From: JACRCT01 sp049841135
GTDB lineage: Bacteria; Myxococcota; Myxococcia; Myxococcales; UBA5297
Direction of reading: 5' to 3'
Assembly: GCA_049841135.1 (NCBI GenBank)
Contig: JASGHK010000005.1
Location: forward strand, 3,038,001-3,102,000
Length of the DNA: 64,000 nucleotides
Below the pieces are notes generated by a model, which worked only from the letters and a program-made list of their open reading frames with translations, was not told the DNA's origin and made no database searches. The position numbers were made by a program, and so were the translations under genes. This document shows positions 1 through 9,600 of this stretch, piece by piece (the first letter of the stretch is position 1; each line of letters begins with the position of its first letter).

Positions 1-2
1 CG

Positions 3-1271
3 ATGTGGCGGGCTGGGACCCGGAGCCCGTTCTTCGGCCGGGTCACCGTCGCCGGGCTCGCCCGCACCGAGCCCATGACCCTGCTGGCCTTCGAGGACAT
101 CAGCGAACGCAAGGCGCGCGACGCGAAGCTCCGCGACACCGAGCAGGCGCTGCGCGACGCGGACACGCGCAAGAACGAGTTCCTGGCGGTGCTCTCGCAC
201 GAGCTGCGCAACCCGCTCGCGCCCGTGCGCAACAGCCTGTACGTGCTCGCCCGCGTCGCGCCGGGCAGCGAGCAGGCGCGACGCGCGCTGCAGGTCATCG
301 AGCGGCAGGCGGGCCACTTGACGCGCCTGGTCGACGACCTGCTGGACGTCACGCGCGTCTCGCGCGGGAAGATCAAGCTTCAGCTCGCGCGGGTGGACCT
401 TGGGGAGCTGGTCGGGAAGACGGTGGACGACGCCCTCCCGGGCTTCGAGGCCAGCGGCGTGCGTCTCGAGAAGCGCTTCGAAGGCGGGCCGCATTGGGTC
501 GAGGCCGACGCGCCCCGCCTGGTCCAGGTCGTCAGCAACCTCCTGACCAATGCCGAGAAGTTCACGCCGCGGGGCGGCTCGGTCGTGGTCGAGCTGCGCC
601 GCGAGGGGGCCGAGGCGGTGCTGGGCGTGCGCGACACGGGCGCCGGCATCACGCCCGAGCTCAAGGCGCACCTGTTCGAGGCCTTCACCCAGGGAGCGCA
701 GACCCTCGACCGCTCGCGCGGCGGGCTCGGGCTGGGCCTGGCGATGGTCAAGGGCCTGGTCGAGCTGCACGGGGGCGCGGTGACGGTGGCCAGCGACGGG
801 GTGGGGCGAGGGTCGCGCTTCGAGGTCCGGCTTCCGGAGTCCGAGGAGAGCGCGGGCAAGCCCGCCCGGGGTGCGCCCGGGCCGATGACGCGGCGGCGTG
901 TCCTGGTGATCGAGGACAACCAGGACGCCGCCGACAGCCTCACGGAAGCGCTGGCGCTGGTCGGGCACGAGGTGCAGGTCGCCTACGACGGCCCGGCGGG
1001 ACTGGAGCGGGCGCGGGCGTTCAGGCCGGAGATCGTGCTGTGCGACCTCGGCCTTCCGGGAATGGACGGCTTCGCGGTGGCCAGGGCTCTCCGGGCGGAC
1101 AGCGCGTTCTGGGGTGTCTACCTCGTGGCCCTGAGCGGCTATGCCCAGCCCGAGGACCTCCAGCGCGCCGCGCAGGCAGGTTTCGACCAGCACCTGGCCA
1201 AGCCGGCCTCGCTAGACCAGCTCGAGCAGATCCTGGCCGAGGTGCCGGCGAACGCCCTGTCGCCCTACTGA
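3..1271 (+). CDS. Hybrid sensor histidine kinase with C-terminal receiver (5' end probably outside window)
   Basis: The N-terminal 40 residues look like the end of a PAS/PAC sensor region (LLAFEDISERK), so the true start is probably left of the window. HisKA follows with the H-box FLAVLSHELRNPL (phospho-acceptor about His66). Next come a HATPase domain with N-box LLTNAEKF and G-box DTGAGI, and after a short linker a receiver domain (VLVIEDNQDAADS) whose phosphorylation site is about Asp348 in VLCDLGLPGMDG. The expected role is autophosphorylation on His and intramolecular transfer to Asp. No DNA-binding output domain is attached. The convergent neighbour is a CheB-type methylesterase; such pairs are common in chemosensory or stress signalling loci, but no link is shown here. 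Confidence 0.9.
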   Translation: MWRAGTRSPFFGRVTVAGLARTEPMTLLAFEDISERKARDAKLRDTEQALRDADTRKNEFLAVLSHELRNPLAPVRNSLYVLARVAPGSEQARRALQVIERQAGHLTRLVDDLLDVTRVSRGKIKLQLARVDLGELVGKTVDDALPGFEASGVRLEKRFEGGPHWVEADAPRLVQVVSNLLTNAEKFTPRGGSVVVELRREGAEAVLGVRDTGAGITPELKAHLFEAFTQGAQTLDRSRGGLGLGLAMVKGLVELHGGAVTVASDGVGRGSRFEVRLPESEESAGKPARGAPGPMTRRRVLVIEDNQDAADSLTEALALVGHEVQVAYDGPAGLERARAFRPEIVLCDLGLPGMDGFAVARALRADSAFWGVYLVALSGYAQPEDLQRAAQAGFDQHLAKPASLDQLEQILAEVPANALSPY

Positions 1272-1366
1272 CGCTGGCCACCCTGGACCCGGACGCGCCC
1301 GAACGACCGAAGCCGACCAAGCGGAGAGCGGTGCGCGTGGGAGAAGACGGCGAGGCGTCGATGTGA

Positions 1367-2329
1367 CTACTTCAGCTTCGACGAGTCGGCCTGCGACAGC
1401 CGGGCGCCGTGCAGCAGGATCTGGCGGATGAGGTCGGCCTGCCGGCGGTGCGTCTGCGCCTTGTCGGCGAAGCGGTGGCCCAGCTCGCCGGTCTCGCGGC
1501 CGGAGAGCCGGACGCTCAGCGCCGCGCTCTCTTCCAACGCGCGCACGGCGGCCCACAGCGCCGACTCTGCCTCGTCGCTCTGCTCACGCACCAGGCTCTC
1601 CAGCGAGAAGGCGTGGCCGACGTGACAGCGGAAGTGCTCGAAGTGGCCCGGACGCGCCTCGGTGAGCACACCCTGGCAGATGGGGCAGCTGAGCTCCGCG
1701 GGGGTGCCCGGGACCGTTCCCTCGAGCTGCTGGACCGTCGGATCGGGTGTCTGCGAGGGCCCCGCGGGTGATCTCGCCAGGCGGGTCAACAGGCCCGGCA
1801 GCGCCGCCGGCGGCACCACGTGGTCCACGCGAACGCGATCGATGGCGCTGCGGGGCATCTCCGGGGCCTGAGCGCTCTCGGGCGACTGCACCACGCAAAC
1901 GCCGCCGCGGGCCTTGATGGACATCATCCCGGCGGTGCCGCAATCCTGGTAGCCGGAGAGCACCACCCCGACGACCCGTGCGCCGTACGCGGCGGAGGCC
2001 GACCGAAACAGCGGGTCGGCGGCTGGGCGGTGACCGTTCTCCTTGGGCCCGCGCACGACCTGCATGGCGCCCAGCTTGAGCAGCAGGTGGTTGTCGGGGG
2101 GCGCCACGTAGATGTGGCCCGGGCGGATCCGCTCGTCGTGCAGCGGGTGGCTCGCGGGCAGGGGCCCGCGCCCGCTCAAGAGCTCCGGCAGGAGGCTGGG
2201 GTGGTCGGGCGAGGAATGGAGCGCGACGAAGATCGAGGCCGGGAAGTCGGAAGGCAGCTCGGCTGCCATCTCGAGCAGCACCTCCACACCGCCAGCCGAT
2301 GCGCCGATCGCGATGACGTCATGGTCCAT
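1367..2329 (-). CDS. CheB-type protein-glutamate methylesterase, no receiver domain
   Basis: 320 residues. The CheB catalytic domain occupies about residues 1-190, with the usual triad visible: Ser11 in IGASAGG, His38 in VALHSSPDH and Asp129 in GYQDC. The N-terminal receiver domain of classical CheB is missing, so activity is not controlled by direct phosphorylation. The C-terminal part carries a Cys/His cluster (CPICQG, then CHVGHAF), a probable zinc-binding module often seen in stand-alone CheB proteins, followed by a helical segment. No cheR, methyl-accepting chemoreceptor or cheA is visible in the window, so it may act on a receptor encoded elsewhere or in a non-chemotaxis pathway. ATG at 2329 gives a start directly at the catalytic domain. 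Confidence 0.85.
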   Translation of the reverse strand: MDHDVIAIGASAGGVEVLLEMAAELPSDFPASIFVALHSSPDHPSLLPELLSGRGPLPASHPLHDERIRPGHIYVAPPDNHLLLKLGAMQVVRGPKENGHRPAADPLFRSASAAYGARVVGVVLSGYQDCGTAGMMSIKARGGVCVVQSPESAQAPEMPRSAIDRVRVDHVVPPAALPGLLTRLARSPAGPSQTPDPTVQQLEGTVPGTPAELSCPICQGVLTEARPGHFEHFRCHVGHAFSLESLVREQSDEAESALWAAVRALEESAALSVRLSGRETGELGHRFADKAQTHRRQADLIRQILLHGARLSQADSSKLK

Positions 2330-2483
2330 GACCGGAAGGTGGGAACGACGCTGCGAAAGGCGAGGTTGGCGCGGCAGCGGTTGGGCCCGGAGCAGCTGGC
2401 CAAGTGCGCGAAAAGACGAGGGGCCGCCGGCCAGCAGACGGCCCGCAACTCGACCTGCGACCCCGGGTTAGAGTCCGCAAGGC

Positions 2484-3105
2484 ATGCGCGAAGAACCCAC
2501 CAGCCCTCGGTCGCAGGACGAGGACGCGGAGCTGATGATGCGGGTCCGGGACGGCGACCGCGCTGCGTTCGGCCGGCTCTACGACCGGCACGCGAGGAGC
2601 GTTGTGAGCTTCGCCTACCGCTTCGTCCAGGACCGGGCCAAGGCCGAGGAGCTGGCGCAGGAGATCTTCCTCAAGCTCTTCCGGAGCGCCGGCGGCTACG
2701 AGCCCAGGGCGCGCTTCAAGACCTTCCTGTTCCGCATCGCCAGCAACCACTGCCTCAACGAGCGGCGCCGCGGCGAGTACAAGGTCGAGACCAAGCTGCC
2801 CAAGACCGAAGACGGCAAGCCGGCGATCGAATCCCGTCGCGCCCGACTCCGAAGGGCCGCACGAGGCGCTGGCCGGGCGCGATCTGGAGCAGGCCCTCGG
2901 CAGGGCGCTGGCAGCGCTGCCGGAGCGCGAGCGGGTCGCCTTCTGCCTTGGCCGCTTCGAGGGCATGGCCTACAAGGACATCGCCGCCGCGCTCGACACC
3001 AGCGAGCCGGCGGTCAAGAGCCTCATCCACCGCGCCACGGTGTCGGTGGCCCGCAGCCTCGCTCCGGTGGTGGGAACGAACCCGATGGAGGCCGCGAAGG
3101 CATGA
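2484..3105 (+). CDS. ECF-type RNA polymerase sigma factor, single-base frameshift at about 2831
   Basis: The first frame encodes sigma region 2 (core motif AEELAQEIFLKLF, then FKTFLFRIASNHCLNERRR). After about 2831 the similarity jumps to the next frame, which encodes region 4 (LPERERVAFCLGRFEGMAYK, then a helix-turn-helix ending LIHRATVSVARSL). Removing one A from GAATC at 2829-2833 joins the halves as KPAIDPVAPDSEG, a natural linker, so the break looks like a one-base insertion in the sequence. The stop overlaps the anti-sigma start as ATGA at 3102-3105, indicating translational coupling. It probably controls its own operon together with the anti-sigma factor. Confidence 0.85.
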
Positions 3106-3600
3106 GCGGAGGTGACGTCATGGCCGACCACGTGACCGAGCAGCTGACCGCGCTCCTCGACGGCGAGCTCGTGGACCTCGAGCGCGCGCGGGTGGAAGAG
3201 CACCTGAAGGCGTGCGCGTCCTGTGCCGCCGAGCGCGACTCGCTGGCAATGGCGATGAAGTCCATCGCCGCGCTGGCTGCGCCTATCGAGCCATCGGCCG
3301 ACTTGCGCCGCGCGGTGCTCAACGCCGTCGACGCCGAGCCGCTGGGCTTGGGGGCTCGCTTCAAGGCGCTGCTGTCGGTTCGCTTCCTGCTGCCCGCGGG
3401 GGCGGCCGCCGTCGCCGCAGTGGCGCTGGCGATGGTCTTCGCCGGCCGCACGCCCGATCGCACGACGATCGAGGATCTCGAGGTCGCCCGGCACCTGGAG
3501 GTTCCTGCAGGACTACGACGTGGTGGCGATGCGGCTGCCGGCCGGCGTCGAGCCCGAGGACGCGGACGTCGTGGCGCACCTCGACGAGCTGGAGAACTGA
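3102..3600 (+). CDS. Membrane anti-sigma factor with zf-HC2 domain, single-base frameshift at about 3500
   Basis: The N-terminus has the zinc-dependent anti-sigma motif EEHLKACASC (His-x3-Cys-x2-Cys). A single hydrophobic membrane segment follows (LPAGAAAVAAVALAMVFAG, about residues 94-112). In this topology the cytoplasmic zinc domain sequesters the sigma factor encoded just upstream. After HLE the frame changes; removing one G of GG at 3500-3501 restores HLEFLQDYDVVAMRL and a stop at 3598-3600, two bases before the next gene. The sigma/anti-sigma/DUF3106 order is an operon. The frame break probably reflects an extra base in the assembly. Confidence 0.8.
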
Positions 3601-3602
3601 CG

Positions 3603-4226
3603 ATGAAGCGGACCCTGTTCATCCTCCTCGTCGCTTCCTTCGCGCTCGCCGCGCTTCCCGGCTCGGCCCGCGCTGGAGACCCGGGCCCGGAGGGAAGCAC
3701 GGCACCGGGACGAAGTCGGGCAGGAGAGAACGCCGCCGAGCGCTTCAAGAACCTCCCGGAGGAGAAGAAGGAGGAGCTGCGGCGCAAGTGGCGCGAGTTC
3801 AGGAAGCTGCCGCCCGAGGAGCAGCAGGCCCTGCGCGAGAAGGTCAAGCGCTGGCGCGACCTGCCGCCCGAGCGCAAGGCGCAGATCATCCGCAACTTCG
3901 AGGCGTTCAAGGCCCTGCCGCCGGCGGAGCGCGACTCCCTCGAGCAGCGCTTCGAGAAGTGGTCGCAGCTCTCGCCGGAGCAGCGCCAGGCGCTGCGCCG
4001 CGAGATCCGGCAGATCATCCGGGAGAACCGTCGCGAGAAGCTGGAGCAGAACGCCCAGCGCTGGCGCGAGATGACGCCCGAGGAGCGCCAGCAGGCCCGC
4101 CAGAAGCGCCGCGAGATGCGCGAGCAGCGCCGCCAGGAACGCCAGGAGAGAAGGGAGCGCTTCGACGACGGCGACGGGACCGAGCCGCCGTCGAAGTGCG
4201 GCTCGAAGCTCCGGCCTACGACTTGA
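3603..4226 (+). CDS. Exported DUF3106-type repeat protein
   Basis: 207 residues with a Sec signal peptide (MKRTLFILLVASFALAALPG, cleavage near ARA-GD). The mature part is a highly charged, mostly helical series of about 20-residue repeats of the form LPPEERxxLRxxxxRWRxL, typical of the DUF3106 family. The C-terminal third is almost entirely Arg, Gln and Glu and is probably coiled-coil. The gene follows the anti-sigma factor by two bases and is co-transcribed with it. Members of this family are often linked to sigma/anti-sigma pairs in Gram-negative bacteria, but no biochemical function is known to me. The 3' end overlaps the convergent receiver gene by 11 bases. Confidence 0.75.
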   Translation: MKRTLFILLVASFALAALPGSARAGDPGPEGSTAPGRSRAGENAAERFKNLPEEKKEELRRKWREFRKLPPEEQQALREKVKRWRDLPPERKAQIIRNFEAFKALPPAERDSLEQRFEKWSQLSPEQRQALRREIRQIIRENRREKLEQNAQRWREMTPEERQQARQKRREMREQRRQERQERRERFDDGDGTEPPSKCGSKLRPTT

Positions 4227-4611
4227 GCACCTCGACCAGCTCGTCGAAGCCCTCGGGCTTGATGAACACCCGGTCCACGCCCGGCAGCTTGGCGTCGCGC
4301 AGCGCCGAGGTGCCCGAGAAGAGCGCCACGTAGCGGATCGACGAGTACTTGCTGCGCCACTGCTGGGCCATGCTCTGCCCCGACTCGCAGTCGGGCAGCG
4401 ATGCGTCGACGATGAGGTGCGTCACCGGCTTGGACGCCAGGATCTCGCCGGCCTGGATCGCGCCGGTCGCCTCGAAGATCTCGGTGAAGTGGCGCTTGAG
4501 GAAGCGGCGGAACATCGGCGCGAGGTCGGGCTCGTCGTCCACGATGAGCAGGGTGCGCGCGGCCTGCGGCGCTGTGGGGTGGCTGGCACTGTCGGTCATA
4601 GCGGGGCCCAT
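4216..4611 (-). CDS. Single-domain response regulator (receiver only)
   Basis: 131 residues making one receiver domain. The acidic pair is in LLIVDDEPDLAP, the likely phospho-acceptor is Asp in HLIVDASLPDCESG, and the conserved Lys is in VFIKPEG. There is no output domain, so it should work as a phosphorelay carrier or by protein-protein contact. There is no adjacent kinase on the same strand; the hybrid kinase at the left edge is the nearest sensor. A second possible start lies at 4599 (MTDSASH). Confidence 0.85.
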   Translation of the reverse strand: MGPAMTDSASHPTAPQAARTLLIVDDEPDLAPMFRRFLKRHFTEIFEATGAIQAGEILASKPVTHLIVDASLPDCESGQSMAQQWRSKYSSIRYVALFSGTSALRDAKLPGVDRVFIKPEGFDELVEVLKS

Positions 4612-4732
4612 GCTCTCAAACGTTGCCCCATCCTGTCGACACTCCCCCGATTGAAGTACAGCGAACGCTCGCCAGCGGGCGAGAGGCGTGGTTCATTGCC
4701 GCTCCCAAAAAACGCGAGGTCCGAAGAACGCC

Positions 4733-5626
4733 ATGGCCCCCAACGACGTCCTCCCCCGGCCGATCGCCGCCCAGCGTGCCGTCCTGCGTGTCGTCTGCAA
4801 CGACCGGCCCGGCCTCGTCGCCGACGTCGCCAGTCTGCTCTACAAGCTCGGCGTCAACATCCTGCACGCCGACGAGCACATCGACCCCGAGGCCAACACC
4901 TTCTTCCAGCGTCTGGACTTCCTGGTCTCGCCCGAGGTGGCTGCGGGCGGGCGTGAGGCCTTCCGCAAGGAGATTGGCCAGCACTGCGACGCGTGGGGCA
5001 TGCGCTGGTCGCTGCGCTTCCGGGACGAGCTTCGGCGGGTGGCGGTGCTGGTCTCCAAGCGGCCGCACTGTGGGCTCGACCTGCTGGCGCGGCACCGCGC
5101 GGGCGAGCTCAGCTGCGAGATCCCGGTCGTCATCTCCAACCACCCGGACATGGAGCTGGAGGTCACCCGCCGCGGCTACCCGTTCGTGCACGAGGCGATC
5201 GCCGGCGGCGACAAGGCGGCCCAGGAGCTGCGCGTCCGCGAGCGGCTGAAGAAGGAGCGGATCGACCTGGTCGTGCTCGCCCGCTACATGCAGATCCTGA
5301 CGCCGGCCTTCGTGCAGGAGTGGTCGGAGAAGATCATCAACATCCACCACAGCTTCTTGCCGGCGTTCATCGGCGCCGACCCCTACCGGCAGGCCTACCG
5401 CCGTGGAGTGAAGCTCATCGGCGCCACCAGCCACTACGTCACCGAGAACCTCGACGAAGGGCCGATCATCGCGCAGGCGGTGGAGCGCGTGAGCCACCGC
5501 GACGCAGTGGAGGACCTCGAGCGGATGGGCCGCGACCTGGAGCGGGTCGTGCTGGCCCACGCGCTGCGGCTGCACCTCGAAGATCGGATCGTCGCCTACG
5601 GCAACAAGACGGTCGTGTTCGACTGA
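4733..5626 (+). CDS. purU: Formyltetrahydrofolate deformylase
   Basis: 297 residues. It hydrolyses 10-formyltetrahydrofolate to tetrahydrofolate and formate, balancing one-carbon pools. The N-terminal ACT domain (VVCNDRPGLVADVASLLYKL) is followed by the formyltransferase-fold catalytic domain with NIHHSFLPAF and the Asp of LDEGPIIAQ, the expected Asn/His/Asp catalytic set. The ATG at 4733 (MAPNDVLP) is preferred over the upstream in-frame ATG at 4688, because the first 15 residues of the longer form do not look like family sequence. It is a single-gene unit followed by a possible hairpin. Confidence 0.93.
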   Translation: MAPNDVLPRPIAAQRAVLRVVCNDRPGLVADVASLLYKLGVNILHADEHIDPEANTFFQRLDFLVSPEVAAGGREAFRKEIGQHCDAWGMRWSLRFRDELRRVAVLVSKRPHCGLDLLARHRAGELSCEIPVVISNHPDMELEVTRRGYPFVHEAIAGGDKAAQELRVRERLKKERIDLVVLARYMQILTPAFVQEWSEKIINIHHSFLPAFIGADPYRQAYRRGVKLIGATSHYVTENLDEGPIIAQAVERVSHRDAVEDLERMGRDLERVVLAHALRLHLEDRIVAYGNKTVVFD

Positions 5627-6034
5627 AGGCGGCAGAGTCCAGCGGACCGCAAAGGACGGACGTGTAGTACCCGGCCTCCGTGCCGGGGGTATCTGCACGA
5701 CCCTTGAATCGGCGGCGCGCTGTGCATCCGTCGCGGCGTCTGGCGAGTGCCACCGATGGAATCCGAAGTGCACATCAGACGAACCGATGAGGCTGGAGCC
5801 CCACCAACCCACAGCGCGCTTCAGTTGAATGGATCGCGAGAGTGCCCCCGGCGCGGAGGCCTCGCGACAGACCAATGATGGGTCGGGCCGGGCCACAGAC
5901 GGGTTCCCCAAGGCATCGAGAGGCAGCCGGCTCACGCTTCCTCAGCGACGCCACGTTTGGGGCGAGAGTTGCAGCCCGTGTGGATTTCCCGCACTTGCAC
6001 TGAAGTCCTGTTTTGCGTCTAACTTGCCCTCGTC
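5627..6034. other. Intergenic stretch, 408 bases, no gene seen
   Basis: Apart from the hairpin after purU, no credible gene or RNA is seen. Just before the FHA gene there is a weak promoter-like arrangement, TTGCAC (5995-6000), 17 bases, TCTAAC (6018-6023). It matches sigma-70 boxes only partly and is offered as a guess. Confidence 0.5.
5668..5691 (+). terminator. Possible terminator hairpin after purU
   Basis: CCCGGC (5670-5675) pairs with GCCGGG (5682-5687) around a six-base loop, with imperfect outer pairing TAC/GGTA. There is no U-tract, so this is only a weak candidate. Confidence 0.3.
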
Positions 6035-6547
6035 ATGGTCAAGGCCTACCTGCTCTCGTTCCTCGCCCGGCAGTATCTCCTCCTCCAGGGGAAGTTCTCC
6101 GAGCGCTATCCGAACTCCTGGCTCGCCTGGGAGCCCGGAGCGTGGAGCAGCGTTCCGCTCCACGGCGGCGACAAGCTCGAGACGCGGATGCCGACGTCTG
6201 CCCCTCCGGGCAACACGCCCACGCCCTCGCAGGGCGACGCCCTCTGCTTCGAGCTGCCCCCGCGCCCGCTCAAGCTCGGCCGGGCCGCCGAGAGCGACAT
6301 CATCATCAACGACGCCACGGTCTCCCGGGACCATGCCCTGCTGGAGGTCGGAGCTACCGGCGGCTGGTCGCTGACCCCCAAGAGCTCCCACGAGACCGTC
6401 GTCGACAACGTCTCGTTGCCGGCGGGCAAGTCGGTGCTGCTCAAGCCCGGGGTGCACATCCGCGCGGGCAACGTGGTGCTCACGCTGCACGACCGGACCC
6501 AGTTCCTGGCGCGAGTCGACAAGGTGGCCAAGGACTACAAGGGGTGA
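6035..6547 (+). CDS. FHA-domain protein
   Basis: 170 residues. The C-terminal half is a forkhead-associated domain: LKLGRAAESDIIINDATVS, then the Ser-Arg-Asp-His core (VSRDHALLEV) and an Asn where the phosphothreonine-binding Asn is expected (VVDNVSLPAG). FHA domains bind phosphothreonine peptides, so a Ser/Thr kinase such as the one at 12.9 kb could supply a ligand. The N-terminal 75 residues have no recognised domain. A second FHA protein at 61.7 kb has a similar layout (unknown N-terminus, FHA C-terminus). Confidence 0.85.
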   Translation: MVKAYLLSFLARQYLLLQGKFSERYPNSWLAWEPGAWSSVPLHGGDKLETRMPTSAPPGNTPTPSQGDALCFELPPRPLKLGRAAESDIIINDATVSRDHALLEVGATGGWSLTPKSSHETVVDNVSLPAGKSVLLKPGVHIRAGNVVLTLHDRTQFLARVDKVAKDYKG

Positions 6548-6637
6548 GCCGGTCGGTCATTCGCCGGTAGCGCGGCCGCCATCCCAAGAGGGAGGTGGCC
6601 GCGGCGTTCTGGGCGTCTCACCTCTGCCCGCGGGCGA

Positions 6638-9600
6638 TCACTGACACTGCTGGCCCTGGCAAGACTGCCCCTGCAGCGAGCAGTCGGAGCACTGGGCGCC
6701 GCCCGTGCCGCAGTCGGTGTTCGCGGTCCCCGCCAGGCACGAGGTCCCCGAGCAGCAGCCGCCTGGGCAGGTGGTGGAGTTGCACACCGCCGAGGTGCAG
6801 GCGCCCGCGACGCACTGCTTGCCGCCGGTGCAGGCCGCGGCGCTTCCGCACTGGCAGTCCCCGGTGGCGCCGCAGCTGTCGGCGACGAGGCTGTTGCACG
6901 CCTTGCAAGCGACACCGCCCGTTCCGCAGGCCGAGGTCGTCGGCGGCTGGGTGCAGGTCTTGCCGCTGCAACAGCCGGAGGGGCAGCTGGACGCGCCGCA
7001 GCCGCTGGTGCAGATGCCGCCGTTGCAGGTGCCCGTGCCGCACGCGGTGCAGGCGGCCCCGGCCGCGCCGCAGGCGCTCTTGACGTTGCCGGGCTTGCAC
7101 GCCCCGGAGGCCGCGTCGCAGCAGCCGGCGCAGGTGGCCGGGTCGCACACGCAGGCGCCGCCGACGCAGTGCAGGCCGGTGCCGCAGGCGGCCTTGCCGC
7201 CGCACTCGCAGACGCCCTTCGTCGAGCAGGTGTCGGCCTTGGCGGGGTCGCACGCGCTGCAGGTCCCGGCGGCGGTGCCGCAGGCCAGGAAGGAGCGCAG
7301 CTCGCACACCCCGTTGGCGCAGCAGCCCTTGGCGCAGCCGATGGCGTCGCAGACGCAGCTGCCGCCGACGCAGTGCATCCCGGGAGCGCAGGCCGGCCCA
7401 CCGCCGCACTGGCAGGTGCCGCCCACGCAGGTGTCGGCGGTCATCGTGTCGCAGCCGACGCAGGCCTGCCCGCCGGTCACGCAGGCGGAGAGCGAGAGGG
7501 TCTTGCAGGTGTTGCCCTGGCAGCAGCCGGAGGGGCAGGAGACCGCGTCGCACACGCAGGCGCCGCCGACGCAGTGCAGGCCGGAGCAGGGGGCGTTCCT
7601 GCCGCAGGCGCAGGTGCCGTCGGCGGCGCAGTTGTCGGCGGCGATGGGGTCGCAGGTCTTGCAGGCCGCGGCGCCGGTGCCGCAGGTGCTGGCCGCGGTG
7701 GGGATGACGCAGTTCGGCCCGGAGCAGCAGCCGGAGGCGCAGTTGGTCGGGTTGCAGTTGCTGCACACGCCCTGGCTGCACTCGCCCGGCGAGCAGCTCT
7801 GGCAGGCCGCGCCGCCGGTGCCGCACTGGTCGGCGGCCCCGCCTGGCAGGCAGGTGTTGCCCGAGCAGCAGCCGGCGCAGGAGGTCGCGTCGCACACACA
7901 GGCGCCGCCTTGGCAATGCTGGCCGGTGGCGCAAGCCGCGCCCGTGCCGCACTGGCAGGTTCCACTGACCGCCGAGCAGGAGTCGGCCTTGGTCGTGTCG
8001 CAGGCCAGGCAGCTGGCGCCGCCGGTGCCGCACGCGGCCACGCTCGCCGGCCGGCAGGTCAGGCCCGCGCAGCACCCGGTGGGGCACGACTGGCCGTCGC
8101 AGACGCAGCTGCCCGAGGAGCAGCGCTGGCCCGAGACGCAGGCCGGGCCGGTCCCGCAGGCGCAGCCCCCCGCGGCGGAGCAGCCGTCGGCCTTGGTGGC
8201 GTCGCAGGCGGCGCAGGCCGCGCCCGCGGCGCCGCACTTCTGGGCGGAGCGGCTGGTGACGCAGGCCGTGCCGTCGCAGCAGCCGTCGGGGCAGGACGTC
8301 GGGTCGCAGACGCAAGCGCCGCCGGCGCAGTGCTGGCCCGCTTCGCAGGGGGCTCCGGACCCGCATCCGCAGGTTCCCAGAGCGCTGCAGGAGTCGGCGG
8401 TGAGCGGGTCGCAGACCTGGCAGGCGGCGGCGAGGCTGCCGCAGGCCGAGGCGGTGGGGACGGTGCAGGTCGAGCCGGAGCAGCAGCCCGAGGCGCAAGA
8501 GGCGGCGTCGCAGTCGCTGCACACGCCGTTCTTGCAGACCGCCGTGTTGCCGCAGGCCTGGCAGGCGGCGCCGCCGGCCCCGCAGGCCGAGGCGCTGCCC
8601 CCCGTCAGGCACTCGTGGGCCGACGAGCAGCAGCCGCTGGGGCAGGAGACCGAGTCGCAGACGCACGCGCCCGCGACGCAGCGCTTGCCGTCGCCGCAGG
8701 GGGCGAGGGAGCCGCAGCGGCACTCGCCGGACGCGGTGCAGGTGTCGGCCTTCTGGGCGTCGCAGGCGAGGCAGGCCTTGCCGCCGGCGCCGCAGGTGGC
8801 GAGCGAGGCCGGCTTGCAGACCCCACCGGAGCAGCAGCCGTCGGGGCAGCTCGTGGCGTCGCAGACACAGTTGGCGTCGACGCAGTGCTGGCCCGCGGCG
8901 CAGGCCGGCCAGTTGCCGCAGCGGCAGACGCCGGTGGTGGAGCAGCTGTCCGCGACGCTGGTCTCGCAGCGGACGCAGGTGCCGCCACGGGTGCCGCAGG
9001 TGCCGGCCGACTGGTCGGCGCACCTGCCGTCGTCGCCGCAGCAGCCGTTCGGGCAGCTCGTCGAGTCGCACACGCACGCTCCGGCGAGGCACCGCTGGCC
9101 CTCGATGCAGGCAGTGCCCGCGCCGCAGCGGCAGCCGCCGGCCGGGGAGCAAGAGTCGGCACGGCCCGGCTCGCAGGCCTTGCACACCCCGCCGCCCGCG
9201 GCGCAGGAGGTGACCGAGCGGACCGAGCAGGTGGCGCCCGAGCAGCAGCCGTCAGGGCAAGTGGAGGGGTTGCAGCTTGAGCAGGCACCTTCACCACAGG
9301 TCTGGCCGGCCGGGCAGGCCTCGCAGGCCGCGCCGGCGCTGCCGCAGGAGGAGTCGCTCTTGCCGGACAGGCAGCTCTGGCCGCTGCAGCAGCCGGGGCA
9401 GGAGGCGGCGTCGCACACGCAGCTGCCGCCCAGGCAGCGCAGGCCGGGGCCGCAGGGGAGGTTGACGCCGCAGTGGCAGGCGCCGTCGGCGGAGCAGTTG
9501 TTGGCGCTGGTGACGTCGCAGGCCGTGCACTCGTTGCCGCCCGAGCCGCAGCTGGCGAACGAGCGGGTCAGGCAGGCGTTGCCGGCGCAGCAGCCCGACA